DNA of 64,000 bases from an uncultured Cohaesibacter sp. Its GTDB lineage: Bacteria > Pseudomonadota > Alphaproteobacteria > Rhizobiales > Cohaesibacteraceae. The stretch is taken from the NCBI RefSeq assembly GCF_963662805.1, contig NZ_OY759854.1:248001-312000 (forward strand), in the 5' to 3' direction. A program made the translations under genes and the position numbers. This document shows positions 9,226 through 17,827 of this stretch, piece after piece. Under the pieces are notes generated by a model. The model worked only from the letters and a program-made list of their open reading frames with translations. It had not been told where the DNA came from and searched no databases. Numbering within the stretch: position 1 is the first letter of the stretch; every line of letters begins with the position of its first letter.

Positions 9226-9597
9226 ATGACACGCCGTCGTTATGAATTAACCGACTTTGAATGGTCCGTTATCGAACCTTTGTTGCCGAACAAATCTCGG
9301 GGTGTTGCCCGTGTTGATGATCGTCGGGTGCTGAATGGTATCCTTTGGCGTTTTCGCACAGGTTCACCCTGGGCCGATATCCCCGAACGATATGGTCCTT
9401 ATACGACCTGCTACAATCGGTTTGTCCGTTGGCGTAAAGCTTGTATCTGGGATCGACTTCTTCAAGCGGTTTCCGAGGCTTATGACGGCGACATCATCAT
9501 GATCGATAGTTCTTATGTTCGGGTCCATCAACACGGTGCCACGGCAAAAAGGGGGATCAGGATGATGGTTGCATGGGACGCTCCAGGGGCGGCTTGA
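9226..9597 (+). CDS. IS5-family transposase, OrfA
   Basis: First frame of the element's transposase, 123 residues from the ATG at 9226 (the GAGCC upstream is a weak ribosome site; in-frame codons further upstream show no similarity). It carries the N-terminal DUF4096-type domain (YELTDFEWSVIEPLLP) and the first catalytic Asp in IIMIDSSYVRVHQHG. At AAAAAGGGGG (9546-9555) a -1 slip moves ribosomes into the OrfB frame; without it translation ends at 9597. Confidence 0.9.
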   Translation: MTRRRYELTDFEWSVIEPLLPNKSRGVARVDDRRVLNGILWRFRTGSPWADIPERYGPYTTCYNRFVRWRKACIWDRLLQAVSEAYDGDIIMIDSSYVRVHQHGATAKRGIRMMVAWDAPGAA

Positions 9598-9989
9598 CCA
9601 CCAAGATCCACGCTTTGGTCGATGCAGAAGGCCGACCAATTGACCTGCGCCTGAGTGCCGGACAAGTCCATGACAGTCGCCCTGCTGATGACATGCTCGA
9701 CATCATGAGAGCCAATACAATCATCCTTGCGGATAAGGCTTATGACAGTAACGCCATCCGGGCAAAAGCCAAAGAACGGGGCGCTTGGGCGAATATCCCG
9801 CCCAAACGAAATCGCAAGGCATCCGTGACCTTTTCAAAATGGGTCTATAAACAGCGCAATGCAGTGGAGCGCTTCTTTAACAAAATCAAGCAGTTTCGCG
9901 CCATCGCCACCAGATATGAGAAGAACCCGCTAAACTTTCTGGCTGCTATCAAACTCGTCGCAGCACTTGTCTGGATCAGAAGTTTATGA
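9573..9989 (+). CDS. IS5-family transposase, OrfB (reached by -1 frameshift)
   Basis: C-terminal part of the DDE transposase, 138 residues if read from its own ATG, but the natural product is probably the OrfA-OrfB fusion (9226-9989). It contains MGRSRGGLTTKIHALVD, the second catalytic Asp in ILADKAYDS and the Glu in NAVERFFNKIKQFR, so the catalytic triad is complete across both frames. Confidence 0.9.
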   Translation: MGRSRGGLTTKIHALVDAEGRPIDLRLSAGQVHDSRPADDMLDIMRANTIILADKAYDSNAIRAKAKERGAWANIPPKRNRKASVTFSKWVYKQRNAVERFFNKIKQFRAIATRYEKNPLNFLAAIKLVAALVWIRSL

Positions 9990-9999
9990 GTCTACGGCC

Positions 10000-10182
10000 T
10001 AGCCCTGCTGCGATGTTCATAACGGTGGATTTGCCACAACCGGACGGCCCCACCACGGTGACGATCTCGCCGTCAGCTATTTCGAGGTTGAAATCCTTCA
10101 GCGCCTCAAAGGCAGCTGGACCGTCGCCGAACTTCTTGTCGACATTCCTGAAGACGATCTTTGGCTCCGCTTGCTGTGTCAT
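10000..10182 (-). pseudogene. Sulfonate-type ABC ATPase, 5' part (split by IS element)
   Basis: N-terminal ~60 residues of the ATPase. The start at 10182 ([13 protein letters not shown]) overlaps the permease stop by 4 bases (ATGA). Walker A GPSGCGKST is present, and the frame then reads VMNIAAGL and enters the insertion sequence. It continues in frame with the 3' part at 8547-9151 when the element is removed. Confidence 0.92.
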
Positions 10183-10976
10183 GCCGCACCTTTTTCCTGC
10201 CAACGGGTCAGATATTCGTCGAGGCGGCCGACCAGCCGATCCATGATCAGCCCCAGAATGCCGATGGCGACCAGGCTGACGAAGATGGTCGGCAGATCGT
10301 AGTAGAGCTGGGCCTGCTGCATCCGGAAGCCGAGCCCCGACTGGGCAGCGATCAGTTCAGCGGCGACCACGGTCGCCCACGCAGACCCGAGACCAATACG
10401 GAAGCCAACGAGAATGAAGGGTGTGGATGCCGGGACGATTACCGACTTGAAGATCGTGAAGTCCGAAGCCCCCAACACCCGCGCCGCATTGATGTAGGTT
10501 CGGTCAACGTTGATGACGCCCTGATAGGTCGCGACCACCGAAGACAGGAAGGCCGCCAGAAAGATGACGAAAATCTTTGGCGTTTCGTCGATCCCCATGG
10601 TTACGATCGCCAGTGGAATGATTGCCAGCGGCGGGATCACCCGGAAAAACTGGATCCAAGGCTCGATAAGACCGCGCGCAACGCGATACCAGCCCATCAG
10701 AAACCCGACGGGGACCGCAATCGATACGCCAAGCAGGAAACCGAAGGCGACACGGCGCATGGAGGCCAGCACATCGACCAGCAGCTGACCATTCAACGCC
10801 AGCTCGACGAAGCGTGTCGCGACTTCAAGAGGGCTTGGTAGCGAAAACGCTCCCGCGCTGGTGGCCAGCGCCCATAGACCGATCCCCAGAACAAATGATA
10901 TTGCCCCAAGGCCGATTGCGGCTAGTCTGCCGGGGTCGAGCCCCAAGACGCCTGACTTCTTTGTTTCTTCCGACAC
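10179..10976 (-). CDS. Sulfonate-type ABC transporter permease
   Basis: Inner-membrane permease of the SsuC/TauC family, 265 residues, with about six hydrophobic segments. The ATPase-contact (EAA) loop is seen as [20 protein letters not shown] with the conserved Gly, about residues 160-185. The start at 10976 is 37 bases after the ROK regulator stop, and the end overlaps the ATPase start, so regulator, permease, ATPase, binding protein and sulfatase appear to form one minus-strand operon. Confidence 0.9.
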   Translation of the reverse strand: MSEETKKSGVLGLDPGRLAAIGLGAISFVLGIGLWALATSAGAFSLPSPLEVATRFVELALNGQLLVDVLASMRRVAFGFLLGVSIAVPVGFLMGWYRVARGLIEPWIQFFRVIPPLAIIPLAIVTMGIDETPKIFVIFLAAFLSSVVATYQGVINVDRTYINAARVLGASDFTIFKSVIVPASTPFILVGFRIGLGSAWATVVAAELIAAQSGLGFRMQQAQLYYDLPTIFVSLVAIGILGLIMDRLVGRLDEYLTRWQEKGAA

Positions 10977-11013
10977 GTATTCCTCCCAGAACGGATCGTT
11001 TCAAGCGCTCGGA

Positions 11014-12171
11014 TCACCCTCCACGGAAGACCCGGCTTCGATTTTGTGAGAATTGCGGATTGCCGAAGATAAATTGCTCGAGACCTGCACAGGCCGCCCC
11101 GATTGCACCGGCGTCACTGAGATAGGATGTGCGCACGACATGCAGTTGGTTGCGCTGCTGGGGCACTAGGATCCGCTTGGCCAAATCCTCTTCCAACCTT
11201 GCATAGAATGCCTCTGGCGCAGCCCCCAAATGCCCTCCGAGAACGATCATGTCCGGCAACAGCAGAATGGCGGTCGTCGCCATGGTTTGCAGGAATTGCT
11301 CGTACCGCTCCTCCCAGCCGTCTGTCTGCATGAGAGCATCAATCAGGCCTGACGCGGGTACCTTGTCGAGCCCCAGCTGGGCAAGCAGGGGACCTTCGGA
11401 AAAAACTGTCTCAAGGCATCCCGGCTTTCCGCATTTGCATGGGGCTCCATGGGGATCGACTACGATATGCCCCAATTCGACGTGGCGCCCGCGGTTGGAA
11501 TTGGCCACGCGTTCCCTGCTGTATGTGATACCCGCACCAATTCCACCACCCATGTAGACATAGAGGACGCGTTCGCGCTCTCGCCCTGCACCGTATCGAG
11601 ACTCCGCAAGCGCTATGGCTGCGGCGTTATGTTCGAGAGTGACGGGAAGATTGAGACGAGCTTCAAGCAGATCCGCAAAGGGAATATTGCTCCACTGGGT
11701 GAAATTGGAAAACAGATTGATCCGCCCCTCGACATCAACAGCCCCCGGAACAGCCAGGCCGACTCCTCTGATGCGCGAACGCTGCCGACCACTCTTTGCG
11801 ATCAGGTCCTCGATGGTCTGGACGATCCCGCCAACAAGAATATCGATTTCGATATCACGACTGATGTCAAATTGCGCCGAGGAGATTTGCTGCAGCAGTA
11901 TGTCGGTCATGACGACCTCAACGCGCCCCACGGTAATGTGGGCCCCGATCATGAAATAGGCATCAGGCTGCAGGGCAAGGTCGATGGATGGGCGTCCGAC
12001 GGTCTGCTTGCCCGAGACTTCAATTTCGCGCACGACCTCCACATCCAGTAATTCGGAAGTGAACTTTGAAATCGCGGCAGTCGAAAGCCCGATCGTGCGC
12101 GCCAGTTCAGCACGCGAGCAAGTTCCCTGATCCCTTAAAACCGAAAGTATCTTTCCAACCGTCGACTGCAT
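11014..12171 (-). CDS. ROK-family transcriptional regulator
   Basis: 385 residues. Residues 1-60 form a MarR-like winged helix (CSRAELARTIGLSTAAISKF); residues 70-385 form the ROK sugar-kinase-like domain with VGLAVPGAVD (138-146), GGGIGAGI (208-215) and the zinc-binding C245-x-C247-G-x-x-G-C252. The kinase catalytic site normally reads N-D-A; here it is HNAAAIALAE, so the Asp is missing, as in ROK repressors. As first gene of the operon it most likely controls the sulfonate-type importer and sulfatase in response to a sugar ligand. A sugar-responsive ROK regulator hints that the substrate is a sulfated sugar, which is inference. Confidence 0.9.
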   Translation of the reverse strand: MQSTVGKILSVLRDQGTCSRAELARTIGLSTAAISKFTSELLDVEVVREIEVSGKQTVGRPSIDLALQPDAYFMIGAHITVGRVEVVMTDILLQQISSAQFDISRDIEIDILVGGIVQTIEDLIAKSGRQRSRIRGVGLAVPGAVDVEGRINLFSNFTQWSNIPFADLLEARLNLPVTLEHNAAAIALAESRYGAGRERERVLYVYMGGGIGAGITYSRERVANSNRGRHVELGHIVVDPHGAPCKCGKPGCLETVFSEGPLLAQLGLDKVPASGLIDALMQTDGWEERYEQFLQTMATTAILLLPDMIVLGGHLGAAPEAFYARLEEDLAKRILVPQQRNQLHVVRTSYLSDAGAIGAACAGLEQFIFGNPQFSQNRSRVFRGG

Positions 12172-12180
12172 GCGCCCTCC

Positions 12181-12207
12181 TTTAATTTACTAACTAAGTT
12201 AATTAAA
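12181..12207. promoter_or_regulatory. AT-rich imperfect palindrome upstream of ROK gene (candidate operator)
   Basis: Ten bases before the ROK start lies an A/T-only-flanked inverted repeat: TTTAATT at the left and AATTAAA at the right of 12181-12207, with further partial symmetry inside (TTACTAAC / GTTAATT). ROK repressors often bind AT-rich dyads at their own promoters, so this is a candidate autoregulatory operator. Confidence 0.45.
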
Positions 12208-12457
12208 TATTGGGAGCGTGTCAATGTAGGAGCTTTACGGACCTTTTTGACCGGTATTTTCCGACCGTTACGGAGAAAGGCTTAAACCAAACCGAAATGC
12301 AATCATGTTGGTTTACGAGTCTTCTGAGGAGATCTATCAAATCGGCTTGCAGCAGGTTTCTCCAACGCGAGGCAGAAAGTCGCTTTTCGCAATGCGACAG
12401 TGAAGGGATCGCCCCCGGACATTGCCCGAGGGTCTTCGGTGTAGACCGGTCCCTACT
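12208..12457. other. Intergenic region between ROK gene and SH3/Cys-repeat gene
   Basis: About 250 bases with no supported gene. It holds the upstream region of the ROK gene and the 3' flank of the SH3-domain gene. No clear terminator seen. Confidence 0.4.
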
Positions 12458-13138
12458 TCAACGGTTGAAAGTTCGCGTGCCGGAGTAGCTACCGCCGCGC
12501 GGGCCGGTTCGGGTGACCGAACAGGATTGGTCTCCACGGTTGCAACTGCGGGTACGCGTGGCGCTATATCCGGCCGGGCCTGTGGTGGTGCGGGTTCCCT
12601 CGCAGATGCCATCAGCGCAGCTGCCAGAACGGGTGCGGGTGGCACTGTAGCCCGCAGGGCCGGTAACCGTCGCGGTTCCACTGCAGGAGCCATTGGCACA
12701 ACTGCCGCTGCGATTGACGGTCGCTCTGGCTGGCGGCGGTGCGTAATAGGGTGCATAGACACCCCAACGGCCATACCACGGATAGGCGCTGTAATAGCGG
12801 GTCCAGTAGGCTTGGCTGAACTGGACGACGGCAACGCTGAGGCGCGGCGCAACAGCCGGGGTGATGATCACGGGGTTGCCCTGATAGACAACCTGAATGT
12901 AGCGAGCTGCAACCCAGCCCCGATAGGTGCCGAAACTCACATCACACCAGCTATAATCGGCCAGACAGCCGTTGGTGAGAACGCGCCCGCCAGCGGGCAG
13001 GACGGTGACGACGGGGAACTGGGTCGAGGGCCCCGCCCGCAGATTGAGATGGGTGATGACGACCGAGGTCGTGGCCGCCATGGCCAGCTTGCTGCCGAAA
13101 AGGGACAGGGCCAGCACGAGCAAAAGTCTTCTGATCAT
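12458..13138 (-). CDS. Secreted SH3b-domain protein with Cys-pair repeats
   Basis: 226 residues with a signal peptide (MIRRLLLVLALSLFGSKLAMA, about 21). Residues ~24-85 form a bacterial SH3b domain (THLNLRAGPSTQFPVVTVL, GWVAARYIQ). A Tyr/Pro-rich spacer follows, then three ~27-residue repeats to the C-terminus, each with a Cys pair (SGSCANGSCSG; SGSCADGICEG; RSCNRGDQSCS) and TGPAGYSATRTR. The same repeat makes up most of the small protein at 16508-16810. It lies 55 bases after the exporter ATPase and probably belongs to that operon. SH3b domains often bind cell-wall peptides; the role of the repeats is unknown. Confidence 0.85.
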   Translation of the reverse strand: MIRRLLLVLALSLFGSKLAMAATTSVVITHLNLRAGPSTQFPVVTVLPAGGRVLTNGCLADYSWCDVSFGTYRGWVAARYIQVVYQGNPVIITPAVAPRLSVAVVQFSQAYWTRYYSAYPWYGRWGVYAPYYAPPPARATVNRSGSCANGSCSGTATVTGPAGYSATRTRSGSCADGICEGTRTTTGPAGYSATRTRSCNRGDQSCSVTRTGPRGGSYSGTRTFNR

Positions 13139-13193
13139 TCTTTGGTCTCCAGTTGGCTTCTAATTGGTTTTGTTCGGTGGTTTTCTGACGGGT

Positions 13194-13883
13194 TTAGCCT
13201 TTGACGATCCTGCCATCGCGCAGCTCGTAACTGCGATCAAACAGCGACAGCACGCGTGGATCATGGGTGACAACCGCAACACCCGCATGGGCCTCTGTCG
13301 CGATCTGACGGAACAGCCGGATCACCTGTTTGCCGCGTTCGCCATCAAGGGCGGCCGTTGGTTCATCAGCGAGGACCAGCCGGGGATCATTGGCCAGCGC
13401 ACGGGCAACAGCCACCCGCTGTTGTTCGCCGCCTGAAAGTTGTTTGGGCAGGTTATCGCGGCGATGGGCGAGGTCGAGGCTGCCAAGTAACCAGCGCGCA
13501 TAGTCGCGGGCGTCGCGGGGAGAGACATCATCGATCTCCAGTGCCAGAGCGACATTCTCCAGCGCTGTCAGAAAGGGGATGAGATTGGCCTTCTGAAAGA
13601 CGAAGCCGATGTTATGGCGGCGAAAGCTCCTCAATCCTTCCAGCATGGCGTTCGGGTAGGACACCCGCTCGCCCCCTATATAGACATCACCAAGGGTCGG
13701 TGGCTCCAACAGGCCAGCGATCAACAAGAGAGTGCTCTTGCCCGAGCCACTCGGGCCAAGAATGCCGACGACCTCACCGGGCATGATGTCCAAAGAGACA
13801 TCATCAAGCGCTTTGACGACGCTGTCGCCACTCTGATAGTGGCGGCTGGCGTTGCGGATCGACAAAACTGGTATTGCGGTCAT
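13194..13883 (-). CDS. ABC transporter ATPase, LolD/MacB/DevA type
   Basis: 229-residue ATPase of the exporter class that works with FtsX-like permeases. Walker [10 protein letters not shown] (43-51), signature [15 protein letters not shown] and Walker [13 protein letters not shown] are intact. Its start overlaps the permease stop by 4 bases (ATGA). With the upstream permease and HlyD adaptor it forms a DevBCA/MacAB-like three-part export machine. Substrate unknown; the two Cys-repeat proteins flanking the operon are candidates or accessory partners. Confidence 0.9.
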   Translation of the reverse strand: MTAIPVLSIRNASRHYQSGDSVVKALDDVSLDIMPGEVVGILGPSGSGKSTLLLIAGLLEPPTLGDVYIGGERVSYPNAMLEGLRSFRRHNIGFVFQKANLIPFLTALENVALALEIDDVSPRDARDYARWLLGSLDLAHRRDNLPKQLSGGEQQRVAVARALANDPRLVLADEPTAALDGERGKQVIRLFRQIATEAHAGVAVVTHDPRVLSLFDRSYELRDGRIVKG

Positions 13884-15064
13884 GACAGAACCTCCTGAGC
13901 ACGCACCTTGAGGGCGCGCGAAATGCCCATCAGGCTGGCAAATGCACAGATGATGGCAATCGTCAGGGCAAGCAGAGCCAGGTCGTCAGGGGCCATCACC
14001 ACCCTGCGTGGGAAATGCGGGAAGATCAGACGAGCCAGCCCGATGCCGAAGCAAAAGCCACCCGCCCCGATCAGAAAGGCTTGCTGCGCGATCATGTTGA
14101 TCACCACGCTGTTGCGGGCACCAATCAGCTTGAGCATGGCTATCTGGTGCAGTTTCTCGATTGTTAGCATGTAAATGATGAGGGAAATGACGATCGCCAT
14201 CACCACCAGCAGAACACCAGTGAAGGCAAGAATCTGAATGCGAAGGCGCAGAAGGCGTTGGTTCAGGAGCAGATCCTTCTGATCCTGTCCGCTCATCACG
14301 TTGACATCGCCCCAGGAAAGCAGCGCCTCTCGCACGCTCTGTTCATTGGCTGCCGGACTGAGCGTCACCAGCACAGCGGCGATCTTCTGACTGTCGAGCG
14401 AAGCGTCCACACTGCTGTCACGTCTTCCCGTGTCACCGGTTGCGAGGTCTTCGGCAAGATCAGAGTTGCGCGCAAGCAGGATCTCTTCATTGGTGCGGTG
14501 TTTCATGATGGTGATGACGTCATTGACACTCATAAACATCAAGCCGTCGCCCCCCATGTCGACCATGCCTGACGTCAGCCCCACCACTTCATACTGATCG
14601 CGTCCAACAGTGATGGAGTCGCCAAGCGCAAAACCGAGATTGTCATTGGCAATCACCTCATAATGACCATTGCGCAGAGGTCGCCCGGCCTTGAGGTTGA
14701 GCCAATTGCCTGTGTCGTGTGGAAAGTCGATCGCGGTGATGGTGGCGCGAACGCTCTTGTCGTTGAAGCTTACCTGCTGGCTGGTCTGCGTGAAGCGACG
14801 CACAGCGGCAACCCCTGCAACGCCTGCCACTCTTCGATCCATGTCGGGCGAAATGGCAGAGCTTTCCGAAAAAGGGCCGGAGTGCCCGCCTTGCACGACC
14901 CACAGGTCGGCACCAATATTCTCGATCAGCAGCAGAGCGTCCGCGACGATGCCGCGATAAAGACCGACCATGCCAATGGAGGCCGTGATCAGGAAACCGA
15001 CCCCGGCTGCCGTCAGCAGAAAGCGCCCAAGGCTGTAGCGAATATCCTTGATCGCAAGATTCAT
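13880..15064 (-). CDS. FtsX-like ABC permease, DevC/MacB type
   Basis: 394 residues. The start at 15064 (MNLAIKDIRYSLGRFLLT) is chosen because it overlaps the adaptor stop in ATGA and begins the family's N-terminal amphipathic/TM1 region; longer readings run into the adaptor gene in another frame. Layout is one N-terminal membrane segment, a ~230-residue periplasmic domain and three C-terminal segments, as in DevC. It is the membrane part of the exporter. Confidence 0.9.
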   Translation of the reverse strand: MNLAIKDIRYSLGRFLLTAAGVGFLITASIGMVGLYRGIVADALLLIENIGADLWVVQGGHSGPFSESSAISPDMDRRVAGVAGVAAVRRFTQTSQQVSFNDKSVRATITAIDFPHDTGNWLNLKAGRPLRNGHYEVIANDNLGFALGDSITVGRDQYEVVGLTSGMVDMGGDGLMFMSVNDVITIMKHRTNEEILLARNSDLAEDLATGDTGRRDSSVDASLDSQKIAAVLVTLSPAANEQSVREALLSWGDVNVMSGQDQKDLLLNQRLLRLRIQILAFTGVLLVVMAIVISLIIYMLTIEKLHQIAMLKLIGARNSVVINMIAQQAFLIGAGGFCFGIGLARLIFPHFPRRVVMAPDDLALLALTIAIICAFASLMGISRALKVRAQEVLS

Positions 15065-16431
15065 GAGCTCTCCTTGCTGCCTGACAGACCTGAGCGTGCC
15101 TTGATACGCATGCCGCGATAAAGGCGGGTCGGGGCTATTGCATAGATGTCGCCAGCAGTAAGGCCGGAAAGCACCTCGATGCGATTTCCAGCGGCTGCAC
15201 CAACGGTGACTGGCTGCCATCTGGCTCGACCATCATCGGAGAGCCAGACCCCCGGCTTTCCCTCAATGCGATGGAGTGCGGTGGTCGGAATGGTGATTGT
15301 TGACGCCTTTGCGGAGAGTTTCAGCACCACGTTGGCCCGTTGCCCTATTGCCCAGTGGGTGGGCAGCCGATCCGGTTTGACATCAACCTCGAATTCACGG
15401 GTCTCCTCATCAACCAGTCGTCCGACGCGCGTGACTTCCGCAGAGACGGGATCTCCCGGATCCGCAGAAAAGGTGACAAGAGCGGATTGGCCCGCTCCGA
15501 CGCTGGTGATCAGGCTTTCATCAAATCGCGTTGTGACAACGATGCTGTCCGGGTCGACGATTTCGATGAAGCTGGAGCCCACCGTCAATGCGTCGCCGAT
15601 ATCTTTCGTTCGGTCGACGACGATGCCCGAAAGGGGCGCATGAATCTGGTATTTGGCAAGCAAGGCTTTTTGGGCCTCGGCGCTTTTGGCTGATGCGGTC
15701 ATCTGGGACTGGCTTTGCTGGATGTTGGCTTCCGCCTTGTCCTTGTCTGCCTCGGCTCGGGCAAGAGCTGTTTGTGCTGTCTCATAGGACGAACGGCTGG
15801 TGGTTTTTGTTTCCAGCAGCTGGGTCTGACGCCCGAATTCGGTCTTGGCGTTGGTGAGACTGACGAAGGCTTGCTTCAAGTCTGCCTTGGCCATGACAAC
15901 AGCCTGACGCGACGCTTCAAAGCTGGCTTCCTGCGAAGCGAGCTGGGCTGTTACTTCGGCGTCATCAAGCCGGGCCAACAAGTCGCCTTTGCGGACACTG
16001 TCGTTTTCCTCTACTGCCAGATACAGAAGGCGCGCCTGAACCGTGCTCGAAATGCTGGCCTTGCGCGTGGCATCAAGCGTCGCCGGACCTGTTATTTCAG
16101 GCTGGAAGCTCGTCGCTTCTGCCACTGCCAGTGCCATGGTATGCACCGCCCCATAGCGCCACCCCAACCAACAGGTAACTGACAGGAGCAACAATCCGGC
16201 ACCGAGCAACAGCTCTCGTCTTCGGTCTCGCTGCCGCGAAGATGGACGTGAGGGTCGGCGATCACCTTTCCAGTCAGCCTTGCCGTCAGAGTTGACAGGT
16301 TGCCCGCTTTCCAGCGAGGGCAATCTCTCTGCTTTCGTTGGGGCGCCGACAAGGAAAGGACGCCGGGAATGGTCCTGCGCTGCTGGCAATTTGCAGTCCT
16401 CATCGCTCTGATCAGGTGTGGCTTCAAACAT
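15061..16431 (-). CDS. HlyD-family periplasmic adaptor (DevB/MacA-like)
   Basis: 456 residues from the ATG at 16431. The open frame extends to 16770, but that part overlaps the small Cys-repeat gene and has a low-complexity Pro/Ala/Arg composition, so it is rejected. Order: ~70-residue charged cytosolic tail, membrane anchor ELLLGAGLLLLSVTCW (about 74-95), lipoyl-like half (ISSTVQARLLYLAVEENDSV), coiled-coil hairpin rich in Ala/Gln/Lys, second lipoyl half (HAPLSGIVVDRTKDIGDAL) and beta-barrel. It links the FtsX-type permease to the outer membrane. The long cytosolic tail is unusual for the family, and the start has no strong ribosome site. Confidence 0.8.
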   Translation of the reverse strand: MFEATPDQSDEDCKLPAAQDHSRRPFLVGAPTKAERLPSLESGQPVNSDGKADWKGDRRPSRPSSRQRDRRRELLLGAGLLLLSVTCWLGWRYGAVHTMALAVAEATSFQPEITGPATLDATRKASISSTVQARLLYLAVEENDSVRKGDLLARLDDAEVTAQLASQEASFEASRQAVVMAKADLKQAFVSLTNAKTEFGRQTQLLETKTTSRSSYETAQTALARAEADKDKAEANIQQSQSQMTASAKSAEAQKALLAKYQIHAPLSGIVVDRTKDIGDALTVGSSFIEIVDPDSIVVTTRFDESLITSVGAGQSALVTFSADPGDPVSAEVTRVGRLVDEETREFEVDVKPDRLPTHWAIGQRANVVLKLSAKASTITIPTTALHRIEGKPGVWLSDDGRARWQPVTVGAAAGNRIEVLSGLTAGDIYAIAPTRLYRGMRIKARSGLSGSKESS

Positions 16432-16507
16432 CGCGGGGTGAGCTTTCAAAGGGGTGGCCCGGAAGTTTCGAGAGTTCGGGTCAGGAAACTTCCGGGCGGG
16501 CAGGGTT

Positions 16508-16810
16508 TCAGCGGCTGATGGTTCCCTGCCGGGTAACGGTGCCACCATAGGGGCCCGTGGTCGTGGAAGAGCCGGAGCAGACGCCATTGGCACAAGCGGC
16601 CGAGCCACTACGGGTGCTGGTCTGGCCATACGGATTGGTGCGGGTGACTTGTCGACTACATGCGCCATTGGCGCAGCTGCCGGAGGCCTGTACGCTGGAT
16701 GTGCCTCGCGGCCCGGTGACTGTTCCGTTTCGCGTCCAGGCGTTGGCTTCGCTCGCCACCGCAAGGGCAATCATGCTACTCATCAATGCGATTGTCAGTT
16801 TCGTGCTCAT
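16508..16810 (-). CDS. Small secreted Cys-pair repeat protein
   Basis: 100 residues. Signal peptide MSTKLTIALMSSMIALAVASEANA (about 24). The mature part is two copies of the repeat found in the SH3b protein: SGSCANGACSRQVTRTNPYG and AACANGVCSGSSTTTGPYG, preceded by a TGPRG unit. Four Cys in two C-x4-C pairs could form disulfides. It is the first gene of the minus-strand cluster, immediately before the HlyD adaptor, and so mirrors the SH3b protein at the other end of the exporter genes. Function unknown. Confidence 0.75.
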   Translation of the reverse strand: MSTKLTIALMSSMIALAVASEANAWTRNGTVTGPRGTSSVQASGSCANGACSRQVTRTNPYGQTSTRSGSAACANGVCSGSSTTTGPYGGTVTRQGTISR

Positions 16811-16895
16811 TGTCGATCCTCTGTCTGGATTTCAGGTGTCGGTGCAAATGCTGGTTTGCAGCCTGTGAACAGAGATTGCCCGTCGGAGTTTTCTT

Positions 16896-16952
16896 CAAAA
16901 TGAATGAGCCTTTTCAAGCTGTTCCAGTTTGTTTCTGGAATGTTTCATTTTG
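16896..16952. promoter_or_regulatory. Nested inverted repeats in divergent promoter region
   Basis: Within the 295-base divergent gap (16811-17105) lie an inverted repeat TTCCAG-N7-CTGGAA (16922-16940) and, around it, CAAAATGAA (16896-16904) / TTCATTTTG (16944-16952). They sit between the Cys-repeat/exporter operon and the two-component operon and are candidate response-regulator or repressor sites. No other gene is seen in the gap. Confidence 0.45.
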
Positions 16953-17105
16953 TAAATGGCAGGGAAAACGGATTGATTTTTGCGCCTAGGCGGACCAGCA
17001 TATGGCTGAAACGTCCCGGACGCCGACCTTTCTTCCCAGCAATAGTCTAAAGACAGGGGCCAGCCTGAAATCAGGCTGACGGCCAGTAGATGAGCGAAAA
17101 CGAGC

Positions 17106-17825
17106 ATGGACAGTCAAAGCAAACGCATACTCATCGTCGATGACGATGACGACATCCGGTCATTGATCGCCGAGCTGTTCGAGCGCGAGGGCTATGCCGT
17201 CTCCACCGCGCAGGACAGCATGGAAATGGATCAGATCATGGATAGAACCTTTCCGGACTTGATCATTCTCGATCTGATGCTGCCCGGCGAAGACGGATTG
17301 TCCATCTGCCGTCGTCTGAGGGCGCGGCATTCCCTGCCGATCCTGATGCTGACCGCCAAGGGCGAGGAACTGGACCGGGTTGTCGGGCTGGAAATCGGGG
17401 CCGACGACTATGTGGTCAAACCCTTCTCGAGCCGTGAGCTTCTGGCGCGGACGCGGGCGCTGTTGCGCAGGATCGCTGGACAGTCGACACCGATGATGGA
17501 GACGCGGCGAATAGCCTTTGACCGGTTTGTCATCGATCTCGATGCCCGTCAGCTGCTGACCAAAGATCAGGAACTCGTAGGACTTACAAGTGCCGAGTTT
17601 GATCTGCTGGCCTGCTTCATCCTGAGACCAAGGCGGGTCCTCTCCCGCGACCAGATTCTGGATTTCACCCATGGGCGGCAGGCCAATCCCTACGATAGAT
17701 CCGTTGACATTCTGGTGTCGCGATTGCGCAAGAAGCTGGGGCCGCTCGAAAGCGGGGGCGAGTTGATCAGCACGGTGCGCAACGGCGGATATCTTATGGC
17801 CGTGCCCGTCAAACAGGTATCCTGA
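17106..17825 (+). CDS. OmpR-family response regulator
   Basis: 239 residues. Receiver domain 1-122 with acidic cluster VDDDDD (11-16), phospho-acceptor D56 in LIILDLMLPGEDG, T83 and K105 all in place. A winged-helix DNA-binding domain follows (SAEFDLLACFILRPRRVLSR; SVDILVSRLRKKLG). The histidine kinase starts two bases after its stop. Divergent orientation to the exporter/Cys-repeat operon suggests it controls that operon. Confidence 0.93.
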   Translation: MDSQSKRILIVDDDDDIRSLIAELFEREGYAVSTAQDSMEMDQIMDRTFPDLIILDLMLPGEDGLSICRRLRARHSLPILMLTAKGEELDRVVGLEIGADDYVVKPFSSRELLARTRALLRRIAGQSTPMMETRRIAFDRFVIDLDARQLLTKDQELVGLTSAEFDLLACFILRPRRVLSRDQILDFTHGRQANPYDRSVDILVSRLRKKLGPLESGGELISTVRNGGYLMAVPVKQVS

Positions 17826-17827
17826 TC

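Larger units (their letters stand above)
9150..10001 (+). mobile_element. IS5-family (IS427-group-like) insertion sequence with TA target duplication
   Basis: Complete element at 9152-9999 (848 bp) flanked by direct TA copies at 9150-9151 and 10000-10001. Terminal inverted repeats: the left end reads GGCCGTAAACTCATAAA and the right end, reverse-complemented, GGCCGTAGACTCATAAA, one mismatch in 17. Two overlapping frames encode the transposase. Length, TA target and frameshifted two-frame layout fit the IS427 group of IS5. The ends and both frames look intact, so it is probably a recent insertion. Confidence 0.93.

Noticed and set aside
12458..12720. CRISPR-like repeats in the repetitive part of the SH3b gene
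   Set aside because: The repetition is in-frame protein repeats with divergent codons, not identical direct repeats with spacers.
16432..16770. N-terminal extension of the HlyD adaptor
   Set aside because: It overlaps the Cys-repeat gene in another frame and is low-complexity Pro/Ala/Arg sequence; the adaptor start at 16431 is preferred.
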